A stretch of 64,000 bases of DNA from Desulfobacterales bacterium (GTDB taxonomy: Bacteria; Desulfobacterota; Desulfobacteria; Desulfobacterales; Desulfobacteraceae). The notes beneath the pieces are model-generated. The model did not search any database. It was given only the letters and a program-made list of their open reading frames with translations, and had not been told where the DNA came from. The stretch spans positions 1 through 64,000 of the forward strand of contig JAGLHT010000006.1 in NCBI GenBank assembly GCA_023143455.1, written 5' to 3'. Positions 11,351 through 19,969 of the stretch are shown piece after piece. Positions within the stretch are counted from its first letter, which is position 1, and each line of letters starts with the position of its first letter. The translations under genes were made by a program, and so were the position numbers.

Positions 11351-11800
11351 TTATTTGCTCTCTCTCTTTTTTTTATAAAGAGTTTTCATAACTCCAGTCC
11401 AACGTGTAATTTTATCACATGTATTACCAAGGACTTTAAACAGGGTTTCTTTTTTAACTGGCTTGAGTATAAAATCATCTGCACCAAGTGATAAGCTTGT
11501 TATCAAAGTATTAAGTTCATCAGAGCCTGTTATCATGATAGCTTGAACCATACCATGTCTTTTTTTGATTCTTTTTAGAAGCTCTATCCCGTCCATACCA
11601 GGCATTTGATAATCTAAAAGCACAACAGCGTAGGTTTTTTCTTCCATTGTTTCTAATGCTTCTATGCCTGATGAAGCGCAATAAAGATTCCAGTCTTTTA
11701 AGAATTTTGACATTAGTTTTTGTGCCATTTTGTCATCGTCAACAAAAAGAATGGAAATGTTTTGATATTTTTTTGAATCTGCTATCTCTGTGTTTGTCAT
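11351..11800 (-). CDS. CheY-like response regulator
   Basis: Receiver protein of 149 residues with no recognisable output domain. The acidic pair is FVDDD (21-23), the phospho-acceptor Asp63 is in LLDYQMPGMDG, the conserved switch Thr91 is in MITGSD and Lys113 in ILKPVKK. About 25 C-terminal residues (ITRWTGVMKTLYKKKRESK) extend beyond the receiver fold. It lies 21 bases after the HPt gene, so the two probably form a phosphorelay: HPt histidine and receiver aspartate. The partner kinase is probably elsewhere, since only a broken kinase piece follows. Confidence 0.9.
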   Translation of the reverse strand: MTNTEIADSKKYQNISILFVDDDKMAQKLMSKFLKDWNLYCASSGIEALETMEEKTYAVVLLDYQMPGMDGIELLKRIKKRHGMVQAIMITGSDELNTLITSLSLGADDFILKPVKKETLFKVLGNTCDKITRWTGVMKTLYKKKRESK

Positions 11801-11821
11801 ATGGCGGACTCCCGGCGAAAA

Positions 11822-12169
11822 TTATTTTTGAAAATTATCTATATAATTGATTACCTCAATTCCTTTTTTTTCCAGAATAGAAAGCTTTGTATCAAGATCT
11901 TCTAAATTTTGTTCTTTACCAGCAAGTTCCAGTTCATAGGCTGCCTGTGAAGCTTGTTCCGCAGCAAGATAGCGTAGTGTTCCCTTGAGCTTGTGGGCTG
12001 CTTCATCAAGCCCTGAAGCATCTTTTTCCGTCACAGCCTTTGTTACATCACCAAAAGCTTTGGGCCAATCATTACGAAATTCATCAAAGCATTCTCTGAT
12101 AAGCTCCATGTCATTGTCCATAATTTCTTTTAATTCATCAAGATCAATGATGTCTATATTATCGCCCAT
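11822..12169 (-). CDS. Histidine phosphotransfer (HPt) domain protein
   Basis: Single-domain HPt protein of 115 residues from the ATG at 12169, chosen because an AGGGAGG ribosome-binding site sits 5 bases upstream; an in-frame start at 12196 would add nine residues. The phosphorylatable histidine is in AAHKLKGTLRYLAA (His59 from this start), with the usual helical surroundings. It passes phosphate between receivers in a multi-step relay. The following response regulator is a likely partner. Confidence 0.88.
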   Translation of the reverse strand: MGDNIDIIDLDELKEIMDNDMELIRECFDEFRNDWPKAFGDVTKAVTEKDASGLDEAAHKLKGTLRYLAAEQASQAAYELELAGKEQNLEDLDTKLSILEKKGIEVINYIDNFQK

Positions 12170-12196
12170 TCTGTCCTCCCTGTAATCGAAAACCAT

Positions 12197-12395
12197 CAGA
12201 AATCAGTTGTAACTATAAGCATTAATTGAAACTATTGAAAAGAAATTTTCTGTATGTAAATAATTTTGCATCAAATTCGCCTTCAAGTCAAGGTAAATTA
12301 ACACATTTATTATGATTTGCGAAATATGGATTAAGAGCATTATAAAAGGTAAAGCATCAATAATATTAATTAAATATAGTTTGTTTTATAAGGAT
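12197..12395. other. Non-coding spacer between the HPt gene and the hut promoter
   Basis: A+T-rich sequence between divergent genes. I see no open frame, RNA gene or strong hairpin here. It should hold the promoter for the minus-strand HPt transcript, but no clear hexamer pair was found. Confidence 0.5.
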
Positions 12396-12426
12396 TTGAC
12401 ATTTATTTAATAGTTGTATATACAAC
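12396..12426 (+). promoter_or_regulatory. hut promoter with HutC-type operator over the -10
   Basis: TTGACA (12396-12401), a 17-base spacer and TATACA (12419-12424) form a good housekeeping promoter. The palindrome GTTGTATATACAAC (12413-12426) covers the -10. It matches the TTGTATATACAA core described for the GntR-family histidine repressor HutC, which is released by urocanate. The site lies 88 bases upstream of hutU. No hutC gene is present in the window. Confidence 0.7.
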
Positions 12427-12513
12427 CACAAGTAAGTTGATTTTTTATTTGCAATTTACATGATAATAAGATTAGTTGAACTACATACCATATAAGGATA
12501 AAGGGGATTGTAA

Positions 12514-14532
12514 ATGTCTGTAAACAATAATATTTCAAAAGCAATGAGAATTAAACTTGAGAATATATTTGAGGAGCTTCCGCTTAAAAAAGAATTTATT
12601 AAAGGTATGCGCAGAGCTCCAAAAAGGCATGCAGAGCTTTCAAAGAATGACAGAAAGCTTGCCCTTAAAAACGCTTTAAGATATATTCCTGAACAATGGC
12701 ATGAAACACTTGCGCCAGAGTTCATGGAAGAACTTAATACAAAAGGCCGTATCTATGGATACAGGTTCAGACCCCAAGGAAAAATTGTAGGCTTGCCCTT
12801 TGATCAATACAAATCAAAATGTATTGAAGGAAAAGCTTTTCAGACAATGATTGACAATAATCTTGACTTTGATGTTGCGCTTTATCCATATGAACTTGTA
12901 ACATATGGAGAAACAGGTCAGGTTTGCCAGAACTGGATGCAGTACTGGCTCATAAAGGCATATCTCGAAGAATTATCAGAAGATATTACTCTTGTTGTTG
13001 AATCAGGACATCCTCTAGGGCTTTTTAAATCATCTCCAAATGCACCAAGAGTTATAATGTCAAATGCTTTGATGATCGGTATTTTTGATAATAATGAAGA
13101 CTTTTCGCGGGCTGCTGCACTAGGTGTTGCAAACTATGGTCAGATGACAGCAGGTGGATGGATGTATATTGGACCCCAGGGTATTGTGCATGGCACATAT
13201 AATACTCTTTTAAATGCCGCACGCATGATTTCAAAAACCGATAACAAAGAAGATATGGCAGGAAATCTTTTTGTTAGCTCCGGGCTTGGTGGAATGAGTG
13301 GTGCCCAGGGCAAAGCAGTTGAAATTGCAAATGGAGTGGGAATATTTGCAGAAGTGGATTATTCAAGAATAGAAACAAGATATAATCAAGGCTGGGTAAG
13401 CAAAATAGCTAAAGACCCTGCCATGGCATTTGAAACAGCAGCCTTATGCCAGAAACAAAAGAAAAAAGCAGCAATTGCCTTTTACGGTAATATTGTAGAT
13501 CTTTTAGAATATGCAGTGAAAAATGATATAAATATAGACCTTTTAAGTGATCAAACTTCATGCCATGTTGTATATGATGGTGGTTATTGTCCGCAAGGAA
13601 TTAGTTTTGAAGAGAGAACAAAGTTATTGGCTGATGATCATGCCGAATTTGTACACCTTGTTGACGCTTCATTGCAAAAACATTATGAACTTATTAAAAA
13701 GCTTGTGGGTAATGGAACTTATTTTTTCGATTATGGGAATAACTTTCTTAAAGCTGTATATGATACAGGTGTTATTGATATTTGCAAAAATGGCAAAAAT
13801 ACAAATGAAGGCTTTATATTTCCCTCCTATGTTGAAGATATTATGGGTCCTCTTTTGTTTGATTATGGTTATGGACCTTTCAGATGGGTCTGCTTGAGCG
13901 GAAAAGAAAAAGATCTTGATGCAACAGATGCTGCTGCAATGAAATGTATTGATCCAGAAAGAAGATTCCAGGATAGAGATAACTATATCTGGATCCGGGA
14001 TGCCAAGGCAAACAAGCTTGTTGTTGGTACCCAGGCAAGAATTCTATATCAGGATGCTGAAGGCAGAATCAAAATTGCCTTAAAATTTAATGAGATGGTG
14101 AGGGGAAAAAAAATCGGACCTATTATGCTTGGAAGAGATCACCATGACACTGGTGGAACTGATTCCCCTTTTAGAGAAACAGCAAACATAAAAGACGGGT
14201 CAAACATTATGGCTGATATGGCAACTCAATGTTATGCTGGAAATGCTGCAAGAGGAATGAGCCTTGTTTCTCTCCATAATGGTGGTGGCGTTGGAATAGG
14301 AAGAGCAATCAATGGTGGGTTTGGACTGGTTCTTGATGGAAGCAAGCGCATTGATGAAATTATCAAAAGCGCTATGAACTGGGATGTTATGGGCGGCGTT
14401 GCAAGACGTGCATGGGCACGTTGTGAAAATTCCATTGAAACATGTATTACATATAATGAAAATAATGATGATGATCATATTACCTTGCCATATATTCCAG
14501 ATGATGATTTGATTAATAGAATAGTTAAATAA
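12514..14532 (+). CDS. hutU: Urocanate hydratase (long form)
   Basis: Converts urocanate to imidazolonepropionate with a tightly bound NAD, the second step of histidine degradation. At 672 residues it belongs to the longer form of the family, against about 555 in Pseudomonas and enteric enzymes. The NAD-binding segment is SSGLGGMSGAQGKAVEIA and family landmarks include GNLFVSSGLGG, CYAGNAARGMSLVSLHNGGGVG near the end. The extra length lies mainly at the N-terminus (LKKEFIKGMRRAPKRHAELS) and in the middle. hutI follows after 12 bases. No hutH is in the window. Confidence 0.95.
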   Translation: MSVNNNISKAMRIKLENIFEELPLKKEFIKGMRRAPKRHAELSKNDRKLALKNALRYIPEQWHETLAPEFMEELNTKGRIYGYRFRPQGKIVGLPFDQYKSKCIEGKAFQTMIDNNLDFDVALYPYELVTYGETGQVCQNWMQYWLIKAYLEELSEDITLVVESGHPLGLFKSSPNAPRVIMSNALMIGIFDNNEDFSRAAALGVANYGQMTAGGWMYIGPQGIVHGTYNTLLNAARMISKTDNKEDMAGNLFVSSGLGGMSGAQGKAVEIANGVGIFAEVDYSRIETRYNQGWVSKIAKDPAMAFETAALCQKQKKKAAIAFYGNIVDLLEYAVKNDINIDLLSDQTSCHVVYDGGYCPQGISFEERTKLLADDHAEFVHLVDASLQKHYELIKKLVGNGTYFFDYGNNFLKAVYDTGVIDICKNGKNTNEGFIFPSYVEDIMGPLLFDYGYGPFRWVCLSGKEKDLDATDAAAMKCIDPERRFQDRDNYIWIRDAKANKLVVGTQARILYQDAEGRIKIALKFNEMVRGKKIGPIMLGRDHHDTGGTDSPFRETANIKDGSNIMADMATQCYAGNAARGMSLVSLHNGGGVGIGRAINGGFGLVLDGSKRIDEIIKSAMNWDVMGGVARRAWARCENSIETCITYNENNDDDHITLPYIPDDDLINRIVK

Positions 14533-14544
14533 TGGAGTAAAACA

Positions 14545-15789
14545 TTGCAAAACAAAAACTCTTTTCCAAAGAAAGTTGATCATCTTTTTGTTAATTGTAA
14601 TATTGCAACAATGACTAATAACAGCTATTCTTCCATAATTGATGGAGCAATAGGGGTCTCAGGTGAAAAAATTTGCTTTGCAGGTAAAAAAAGTGGTCTC
14701 CCAAGAGATTATAAAAAAAGATCTTCTAAAGTTCATGATTTGGAAAAGAGTTGGATACTGCCTGGACTGGTTGACTGTCATACCCATTTAGTGTTTGGCG
14801 GTTCAAGGTCAAAAGAGTTTGAAATGAAGCTCGCCGGGATTAGTTACGAAGAGATTGCAAAACAGGGCGGCGGGATTTTTTCAACAGTAAAAGACACAAG
14901 GAAAGAATCAATTGACAATCTTTACAAACAAGCTTTAAAAAGAGTAAATTGTCTGTTTAGTCAAGGCGCTACTACCATTGAAATCAAATCAGGATATGGA
15001 CTTGATCTTGAAACAGAGCTTAAAATGCTTGAAGTAATTAAAAAAATTGATGATAGCCATTCAGCAACAATCAAAGCAACTTTTCTTGGCGCTCATGCTT
15101 TACCCCATGAATACAATGGTAAGCCAAGTGCATACATTGATTTTGTAATAGATCAGGTATTACCTGAAGTAAAAAAACAAGGGATTGCAACAAGTGTTGA
15201 TGCTTTTTGTGAAAATATCGGGTTTTCTCTTAAAGAGACAGAAAAGGTTTTAAAAAAAGCAAAAGATCTGGGGTTTGATATAAAACTTCATGCAGAACAA
15301 CTTTCTGACTCAAGCGGGGCTTACATGGCAGCAGAGTTAGGTGCATTATCATGTGATCATCTTGAATATGTTTCAAAAAAAAGCCTTGAAAAAATGGCAG
15401 AAAATAATGTTGCAGCAGTGCTTATACCAGGAGCATTCTACTATTTAAAAGAAAAACAAAAACCTCCAATCGAGCTTTTACGAGAACTTAAAATTCCCAC
15501 AGCAGTCTCAACCGATCTTAACCCAGGCTCAAGCCCTGTGCTATCTTTACCTCTTGCTATGAATATGGCATGTATATTGTTTGGTCTTACTCCGGAAGAG
15601 GCTCTTTTAGGTGCAACAATAAATGGAGCAAAAGCTCTGGGGCTTGGAAAGCAAAAAGGAACTATCGAAATTGGAAAAGATGCTGATTTTGTCGCATGGG
15701 ATATTGCAGAACCCTGCGATTTAAGTTATTATATAGGTTCAAACCCTGTTAAAGTGATGGTAACACATGGAAATGTGGTCTGTAACTAA
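14545..15789 (+). CDS. hutI: Imidazolonepropionase
   Basis: Amidohydrolase of 414 residues that opens the imidazolone ring to give N-formimino-glutamate. Metal and substrate residues are visible: VDCHTHLVFGGSR (His-x-His), GAHALPHEY, HAEQLS and STDLNPGSSP. The N-terminal and C-terminal parts form the small composite domain (IIDGAIGVSGEKICFAG and KQKGTIEIGKDADFVAWD). The start is a TTG at 14545 with GGAG 7 bases upstream; no ATG gives a complete N-terminus. It is co-transcribed with hutU. Confidence 0.95.
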   Translation: MQNKNSFPKKVDHLFVNCNIATMTNNSYSSIIDGAIGVSGEKICFAGKKSGLPRDYKKRSSKVHDLEKSWILPGLVDCHTHLVFGGSRSKEFEMKLAGISYEEIAKQGGGIFSTVKDTRKESIDNLYKQALKRVNCLFSQGATTIEIKSGYGLDLETELKMLEVIKKIDDSHSATIKATFLGAHALPHEYNGKPSAYIDFVIDQVLPEVKKQGIATSVDAFCENIGFSLKETEKVLKKAKDLGFDIKLHAEQLSDSSGAYMAAELGALSCDHLEYVSKKSLEKMAENNVAAVLIPGAFYYLKEKQKPPIELLRELKIPTAVSTDLNPGSSPVLSLPLAMNMACILFGLTPEEALLGATINGAKALGLGKQKGTIEIGKDADFVAWDIAEPCDLSYYIGSNPVKVMVTHGNVVCN

Positions 15790-15804
15790 CTTTTGGTAAA
15801 GATT

Positions 15805-16287
15805 ATGATAGAAGAGAACATCAGAGTTTTGGAAAATGAAAATGGAACATTTCTATTCAAGTGTTCTAAGTGTGATAAACAAAAACGAATGAGATCACCC
15901 AATAGTTTAAAATTTAAGGTCAAATGCCCTTGTGGAATTCTGACATCTGTAAAATTAAATGCCAGAAGCGACTACCGAAAAACTGCAAACATACCTGTAA
16001 AGATAATTTCGCAAAAATTTAGAGGAAAGGGTGTCACAACAAATATATCAAATAAAGGCATTAGTGGATCTTATAGCGCCAGGCATGAATTAGCCGTTGG
16101 TGATCAAGTTAAAATTGAATATACCATTGGAGAGGTACTAGTTACTGAGCATGCAACTATTAAGTATGTTAATGATTCAAATTTTGGTGCTAAATGTGAG
16201 TTATTGCCCCAATATTCAGAGGCTCGAAAGAAAAAGGGTTTTTTTGTAATGCCACCTGATCAAACATTATGGTTAAAGCTTGAATAG
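15805..16287 (+). CDS. PilZ-like domain protein with N-terminal Cys motif
   Basis: A protein of about 160 residues. The N-terminal 45 residues carry FKCSKCDKQKRMRSP and KCPCG, two Cys pairs that could form a zinc ribbon. The rest resembles a PilZ domain: DYRKTANIPVKII, then GKGVTTNISNKGISGSYS. The usual RxxxR c-di-GMP signature is only partly kept (YRKTANI), so binding of the second messenger is uncertain. A TTG at 15793 could add four residues; neither start has a strong ribosome-binding site. It follows hutI closely but has no evident link to histidine. Confidence 0.65.
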   Translation: MIEENIRVLENENGTFLFKCSKCDKQKRMRSPNSLKFKVKCPCGILTSVKLNARSDYRKTANIPVKIISQKFRGKGVTTNISNKGISGSYSARHELAVGDQVKIEYTIGEVLVTEHATIKYVNDSNFGAKCELLPQYSEARKKKGFFVMPPDQTLWLKLE

Positions 16288-16305
16288 GGTTCATTTTGCT
16301 GGAAA

Positions 16306-19296
16306 TTAGAATAAGTACTTGTTATTAATAGCAATAACATCGGCTTTCAATTTTTTAAAATGACTTATTGGCGACAATAGTTCTTTTTCCTGAAGATTTA
16401 ATCTATGAATTGCTTTTCTCATTACAAGATATGCTTTTTTAAGTTCATCACATTCTTTTTGAAGTATAATCTTTTCCTTAGCAAGACTTTCAAGCAAGCG
16501 GACATTATCTGTCCATAATGTCAGACCAGGATGAGAATAGCTATTCTTCAAAACAAGATATTGAACTAAAAATTCAATATCTATGATCCCTCCTGTGCCC
16601 TGCTTTATATCATACAAACCTTTTTTAATTTTAAGATGCTCTTTTTTCATACGTTCTCTCATATCAAGAACGTCTGCTTTTAGAGCTTTTACATTTCTTT
16701 TTTTTGTGATTATTTTTTCTCTAATCTGGTTAAACTGTCTTTGAATTTTTTTATCACCACTTATTGGTCTTGCTCTTATTAGAGCCTGGTGTTCCCAGGT
16801 CCATGCTTTTGTTTCAAAATATTCTTTTAAAGAATTAATATGAGTTACAATCGGGCCTCCCTGCCCTCCTGGTCTAAGCCTCATGTCTGCACCATAAAGT
16901 TGACCTGCTGGCGTATGCATTGTAAGAGCGCTTATTATTCTCTGACCTAAAATTGAATAAAAAGCAACATTTTCTATACTTCTTGTTTCGCTATGGGTGG
17001 TTCCTGTATTTTCTGAGCAGATAAATAGTAAATCTATATCTGATTTGTATCCTGTTTCAAGACCACCAACTTTACCGTATGTAATAATTGCAAAACCACA
17101 ATGGCTTAGAATATCAATGGTTTTACTGCTTTCGTGTTTCTCAGGCATTCCATCGGGCACTCCATATTTTTTTGTAACCAAGTCCCAGGATATCTCAAGG
17201 ACTTTATCAAGTATAGTTTCAGCAATATATGTGAGCTTATCACTCACTTTCATTAAAGGATAATTCTTACTTATGTCAGCTGCTGCAACTCTTAATGTAT
17301 TTGTCTGCTTAAACACAGACAACTCTTCAAGCTGGAATTCAATGTCATTTTTATTGATTTTTGACATGCGTCTTTTTAGTAATTGTATAAGTTCCTTTTT
17401 TTCCGGGGGTGAGTACAATGTTTTTGTGTCAAGTAATTCATCAAGCAAAGTCGGGTGTTGAGATAAAAACGAGATTATCCAGGGGCTTTTTTCTGCAAGC
17501 ATTGATAAAGTATCTAATGCGCCTTTGTTTTCCAAAAGCAGAGAAATATAGCATGCTCTTGATTCTATTGTTATTATCATTTCTATTAAGCGCATTAAAA
17601 CAGTATCCGGATTTGTACACTTGCTGGCTTTTTGGAGAACCATGGGCATCAACCTGTTGAGTCGTTTCCTTCCACTTGTGGCAAGTCTTTTTGTTTTTGG
17701 ATGTTCTTTCAGTTGTTGTAATTGTTTAGCTACGTTGTAAATATTTTCATAGCCTGAAATTTTTTCTGTTTCAATTATCGATTGAGGATCATTAATATTT
17801 AGCCAGAGGCGCTTAAACTCATCTATTTCTTTATCATCTATTTCATCTTCTTCAGACACAAGAAGTTCTTTGAAGTGTTGATGAACTATGTTTCTGTGTT
17901 CATTTAAAATTTTTATAAAATCCTGAAAAGAATCAAAATCCATGGACAATGCAAGTCTTAATCTGCCATCAATGTCTTTTGGCAAATCATGTGTTTGTAA
18001 ATCCTGATACTCCTGGAGACGATTTTCAACCATTCTAAAAAATATATAAGCCTTAGTAAGATTTTTTTTTGTTTTTTGGTCAATACATGAATATTTTACA
18101 AGAAAAGCAAGTACTTTTAGTATCTTACGTTCCTGGAGTTCAGGTTCTATTCCACCACGGATAAGTTGGAATATCTGACCAAAAAATTCAATTTCTCTTA
18201 TTCCGCCAGGACCTAATTTGATATTTTCTCTTAAATTTCTATTTTTTGTCTGTAGAGATATTCTTTTTTTCATATCTTTAAAAGAATCAAAGGTTCCATA
18301 GTCAAAATATCGTCGGTAAATAAATGAATTTAAATCTTTTAAAAGCCGATATCCTGCCTCTTTGTCTCCTGCTACAGGTCTTGCCTTTATAAAAGCATAT
18401 CTTTCCCATTCCCTGCCCTGGGCCTGGTAGTATTCTTCAAATTCTCGACATGTCATAACTAAAGGACCTGTGGCACCGAAAGGTCTAAGTCTTGTATCTA
18501 CCCGATAAAAATTAATCCCGTGTTCACTTGAGCTTAGAAATTTAATAAAGCTTCGACACATTTTTGTGAAAAATTCTTCATTTGAAATGCTTTTTTTATT
18601 ATTTGTATATCCATCTTTTGGATATACAAAAATCAGATCAATATCTGAAGAAAAATTGAGTTCTCCTGCCCCAAGTTTTCCCATTCCAAGTATTATTAAG
18701 TTTTGCTTGTTACCCTGAGAGTCAGTTGGTGATCCAAACGTTATTGATAATTCATTATAAATATAGGATGAAACGATTTCTATACAGGCATCTGCCAGTA
18801 AAGATAAATCTTTTAGAACTTCTTTGAGTTGAGCTTTTTGATTTAAGTCTCTCCATGAAATCCTGATCATTTCACGAAGTTTTGCTTTAAATACAGCATG
18901 TTGTAGCTCAGACTCCTGGGGCATATTTTTTATTGAAGACTCGATTTTCTCAAACATTTCATCTTTGCCATAGGATCTGTCAAGATCACCTGAGCTGATA
19001 AGATTTTCTAAAATATCAGGAAATCTTGACAGGCTTGACTCAATGAACTGGCTAAAAAATATTGCTTTGACAAATTCTTTATTAAAATCTGAATTGTCAG
19101 GCAAATTTATTTTTAAGTTCAAAGCTTTTTCAACAATAGTATATAATTTTGTTAAAACATTCTTTTTTTGGTCAGGACCAAGAGTTGGAAAGACTTTGTC
19201 AATTGTTTTAATATATGTTTGATTTGGCATTTTATTTTTCCATTTTAATTTTAGTAAAACATAATCTGTTCTTTGGTTTAATTCAAGACAAATCAT
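16306..19296 (-). CDS. glnE: Glutamine synthetase adenylyltransferase/adenylyl-removing enzyme
   Basis: Bifunctional nitrogen regulator of 996 residues that adds AMP to, and removes it from, glutamine synthetase. Two nucleotidyltransferase domains are visible, each with a GxG and DxD pattern: GMGKLGAGELNFSSDIDLIFVY in the N-terminal half (adenylyl-removing) and GKVGGLETGYKSDIDLLFIC in the C-terminal half. Each is followed by its conserved RLRP region (TRLRPFGATGPLV; MRLRPGGQGGPIV). An internal ATG at 19230 is an alternative start. It is a single gene, divergent from cbiC. Confidence 0.95.
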   Translation of the reverse strand: MICLELNQRTDYVLLKLKWKNKMPNQTYIKTIDKVFPTLGPDQKKNVLTKLYTIVEKALNLKINLPDNSDFNKEFVKAIFFSQFIESSLSRFPDILENLISSGDLDRSYGKDEMFEKIESSIKNMPQESELQHAVFKAKLREMIRISWRDLNQKAQLKEVLKDLSLLADACIEIVSSYIYNELSITFGSPTDSQGNKQNLIILGMGKLGAGELNFSSDIDLIFVYPKDGYTNNKKSISNEEFFTKMCRSFIKFLSSSEHGINFYRVDTRLRPFGATGPLVMTCREFEEYYQAQGREWERYAFIKARPVAGDKEAGYRLLKDLNSFIYRRYFDYGTFDSFKDMKKRISLQTKNRNLRENIKLGPGGIREIEFFGQIFQLIRGGIEPELQERKILKVLAFLVKYSCIDQKTKKNLTKAYIFFRMVENRLQEYQDLQTHDLPKDIDGRLRLALSMDFDSFQDFIKILNEHRNIVHQHFKELLVSEEDEIDDKEIDEFKRLWLNINDPQSIIETEKISGYENIYNVAKQLQQLKEHPKTKRLATSGRKRLNRLMPMVLQKASKCTNPDTVLMRLIEMIITIESRACYISLLLENKGALDTLSMLAEKSPWIISFLSQHPTLLDELLDTKTLYSPPEKKELIQLLKRRMSKINKNDIEFQLEELSVFKQTNTLRVAAADISKNYPLMKVSDKLTYIAETILDKVLEISWDLVTKKYGVPDGMPEKHESSKTIDILSHCGFAIITYGKVGGLETGYKSDIDLLFICSENTGTTHSETRSIENVAFYSILGQRIISALTMHTPAGQLYGADMRLRPGGQGGPIVTHINSLKEYFETKAWTWEHQALIRARPISGDKKIQRQFNQIREKIITKKRNVKALKADVLDMRERMKKEHLKIKKGLYDIKQGTGGIIDIEFLVQYLVLKNSYSHPGLTLWTDNVRLLESLAKEKIILQKECDELKKAYLVMRKAIHRLNLQEKELLSPISHFKKLKADVIAINNKYLF

Positions 19297-19372
19297 TGAC
19301 TGATCTGTTGCAAGAATGGGTATAAGGATGGTAATTTAATAAAATTATAATAATAATTAAGGATAATTAATT

Positions 19373-19969
19373 ATGAAACCTCAAAATATAGAAGACTTAA
19401 GTTTTCAAATAATTGATAAAGAGGCAGGCGATCATGGATTTGACTCTTTAAAGTGGCCCATTGTAAGGCGGATGATTCATACATCAGCAGATTTTGAGTA
19501 TATAGAGACCGTAAGATTTCATTCAAGAGCAATAGATGCTGGAATAAAAGCTTTAAAAAAAGGCTGCTCAATTATTACAGATACAAACATGGCAAAGGCA
19601 GGAATTAGAAACAATGCTCAATGTTTCATAAAGGATGAAGATGTTGTGAAAACCGCCTCTGACAATAATCTTACGCGAGCAGAAGCTGCTGTTGATAAAG
19701 CTTGTGATATTATGGAACAGGGTATTTATGTTATTGGAAATGCGCCTACAGCTCTGTTGCGCCTTATTGATCTTATAAAAACTGGTAAGGCAAAGCCTGC
19801 ATTAATAATTGGATTTCCTGTGGGATTTGTAAACGCAGCTGAGTCAAAACATGATCTGATTGAGATGGATTTTCCATATATTTCAAATGTTGGCAGAAAA
19901 GGAGGTTCAAATATAGCTGCAAGCGTTGTAAATGCTCTTATTATTTTGACTGAAGGAGGTCAATATTAA
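19373..19969 (+). CDS. cbiC: Cobalt-precorrin-8 methylmutase
   Basis: Moves the methyl group from C11 to C12 of the corrin ring to give cobyrinic acid. The 198-residue length fits CbiC/CobH. Recognisable parts are SADFEYIETVRFHSRAIDAG, with the active-site histidine, DTNMAKAGI, GNAPTALLRLIDLI and the closing GFPVGFVNAAESK. It starts a plus-strand trio cbiC-cbiA-cbiD. Its stop codon overlaps the proposed start of cbiA by five bases, and the cbiA ribosome-binding site (AAGGAGGT) lies inside its last codons. Confidence 0.95.
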   Translation: MKPQNIEDLSFQIIDKEAGDHGFDSLKWPIVRRMIHTSADFEYIETVRFHSRAIDAGIKALKKGCSIITDTNMAKAGIRNNAQCFIKDEDVVKTASDNNLTRAEAAVDKACDIMEQGIYVIGNAPTALLRLIDLIKTGKAKPALIIGFPVGFVNAAESKHDLIEMDFPYISNVGRKGGSNIAASVVNALIILTEGGQY

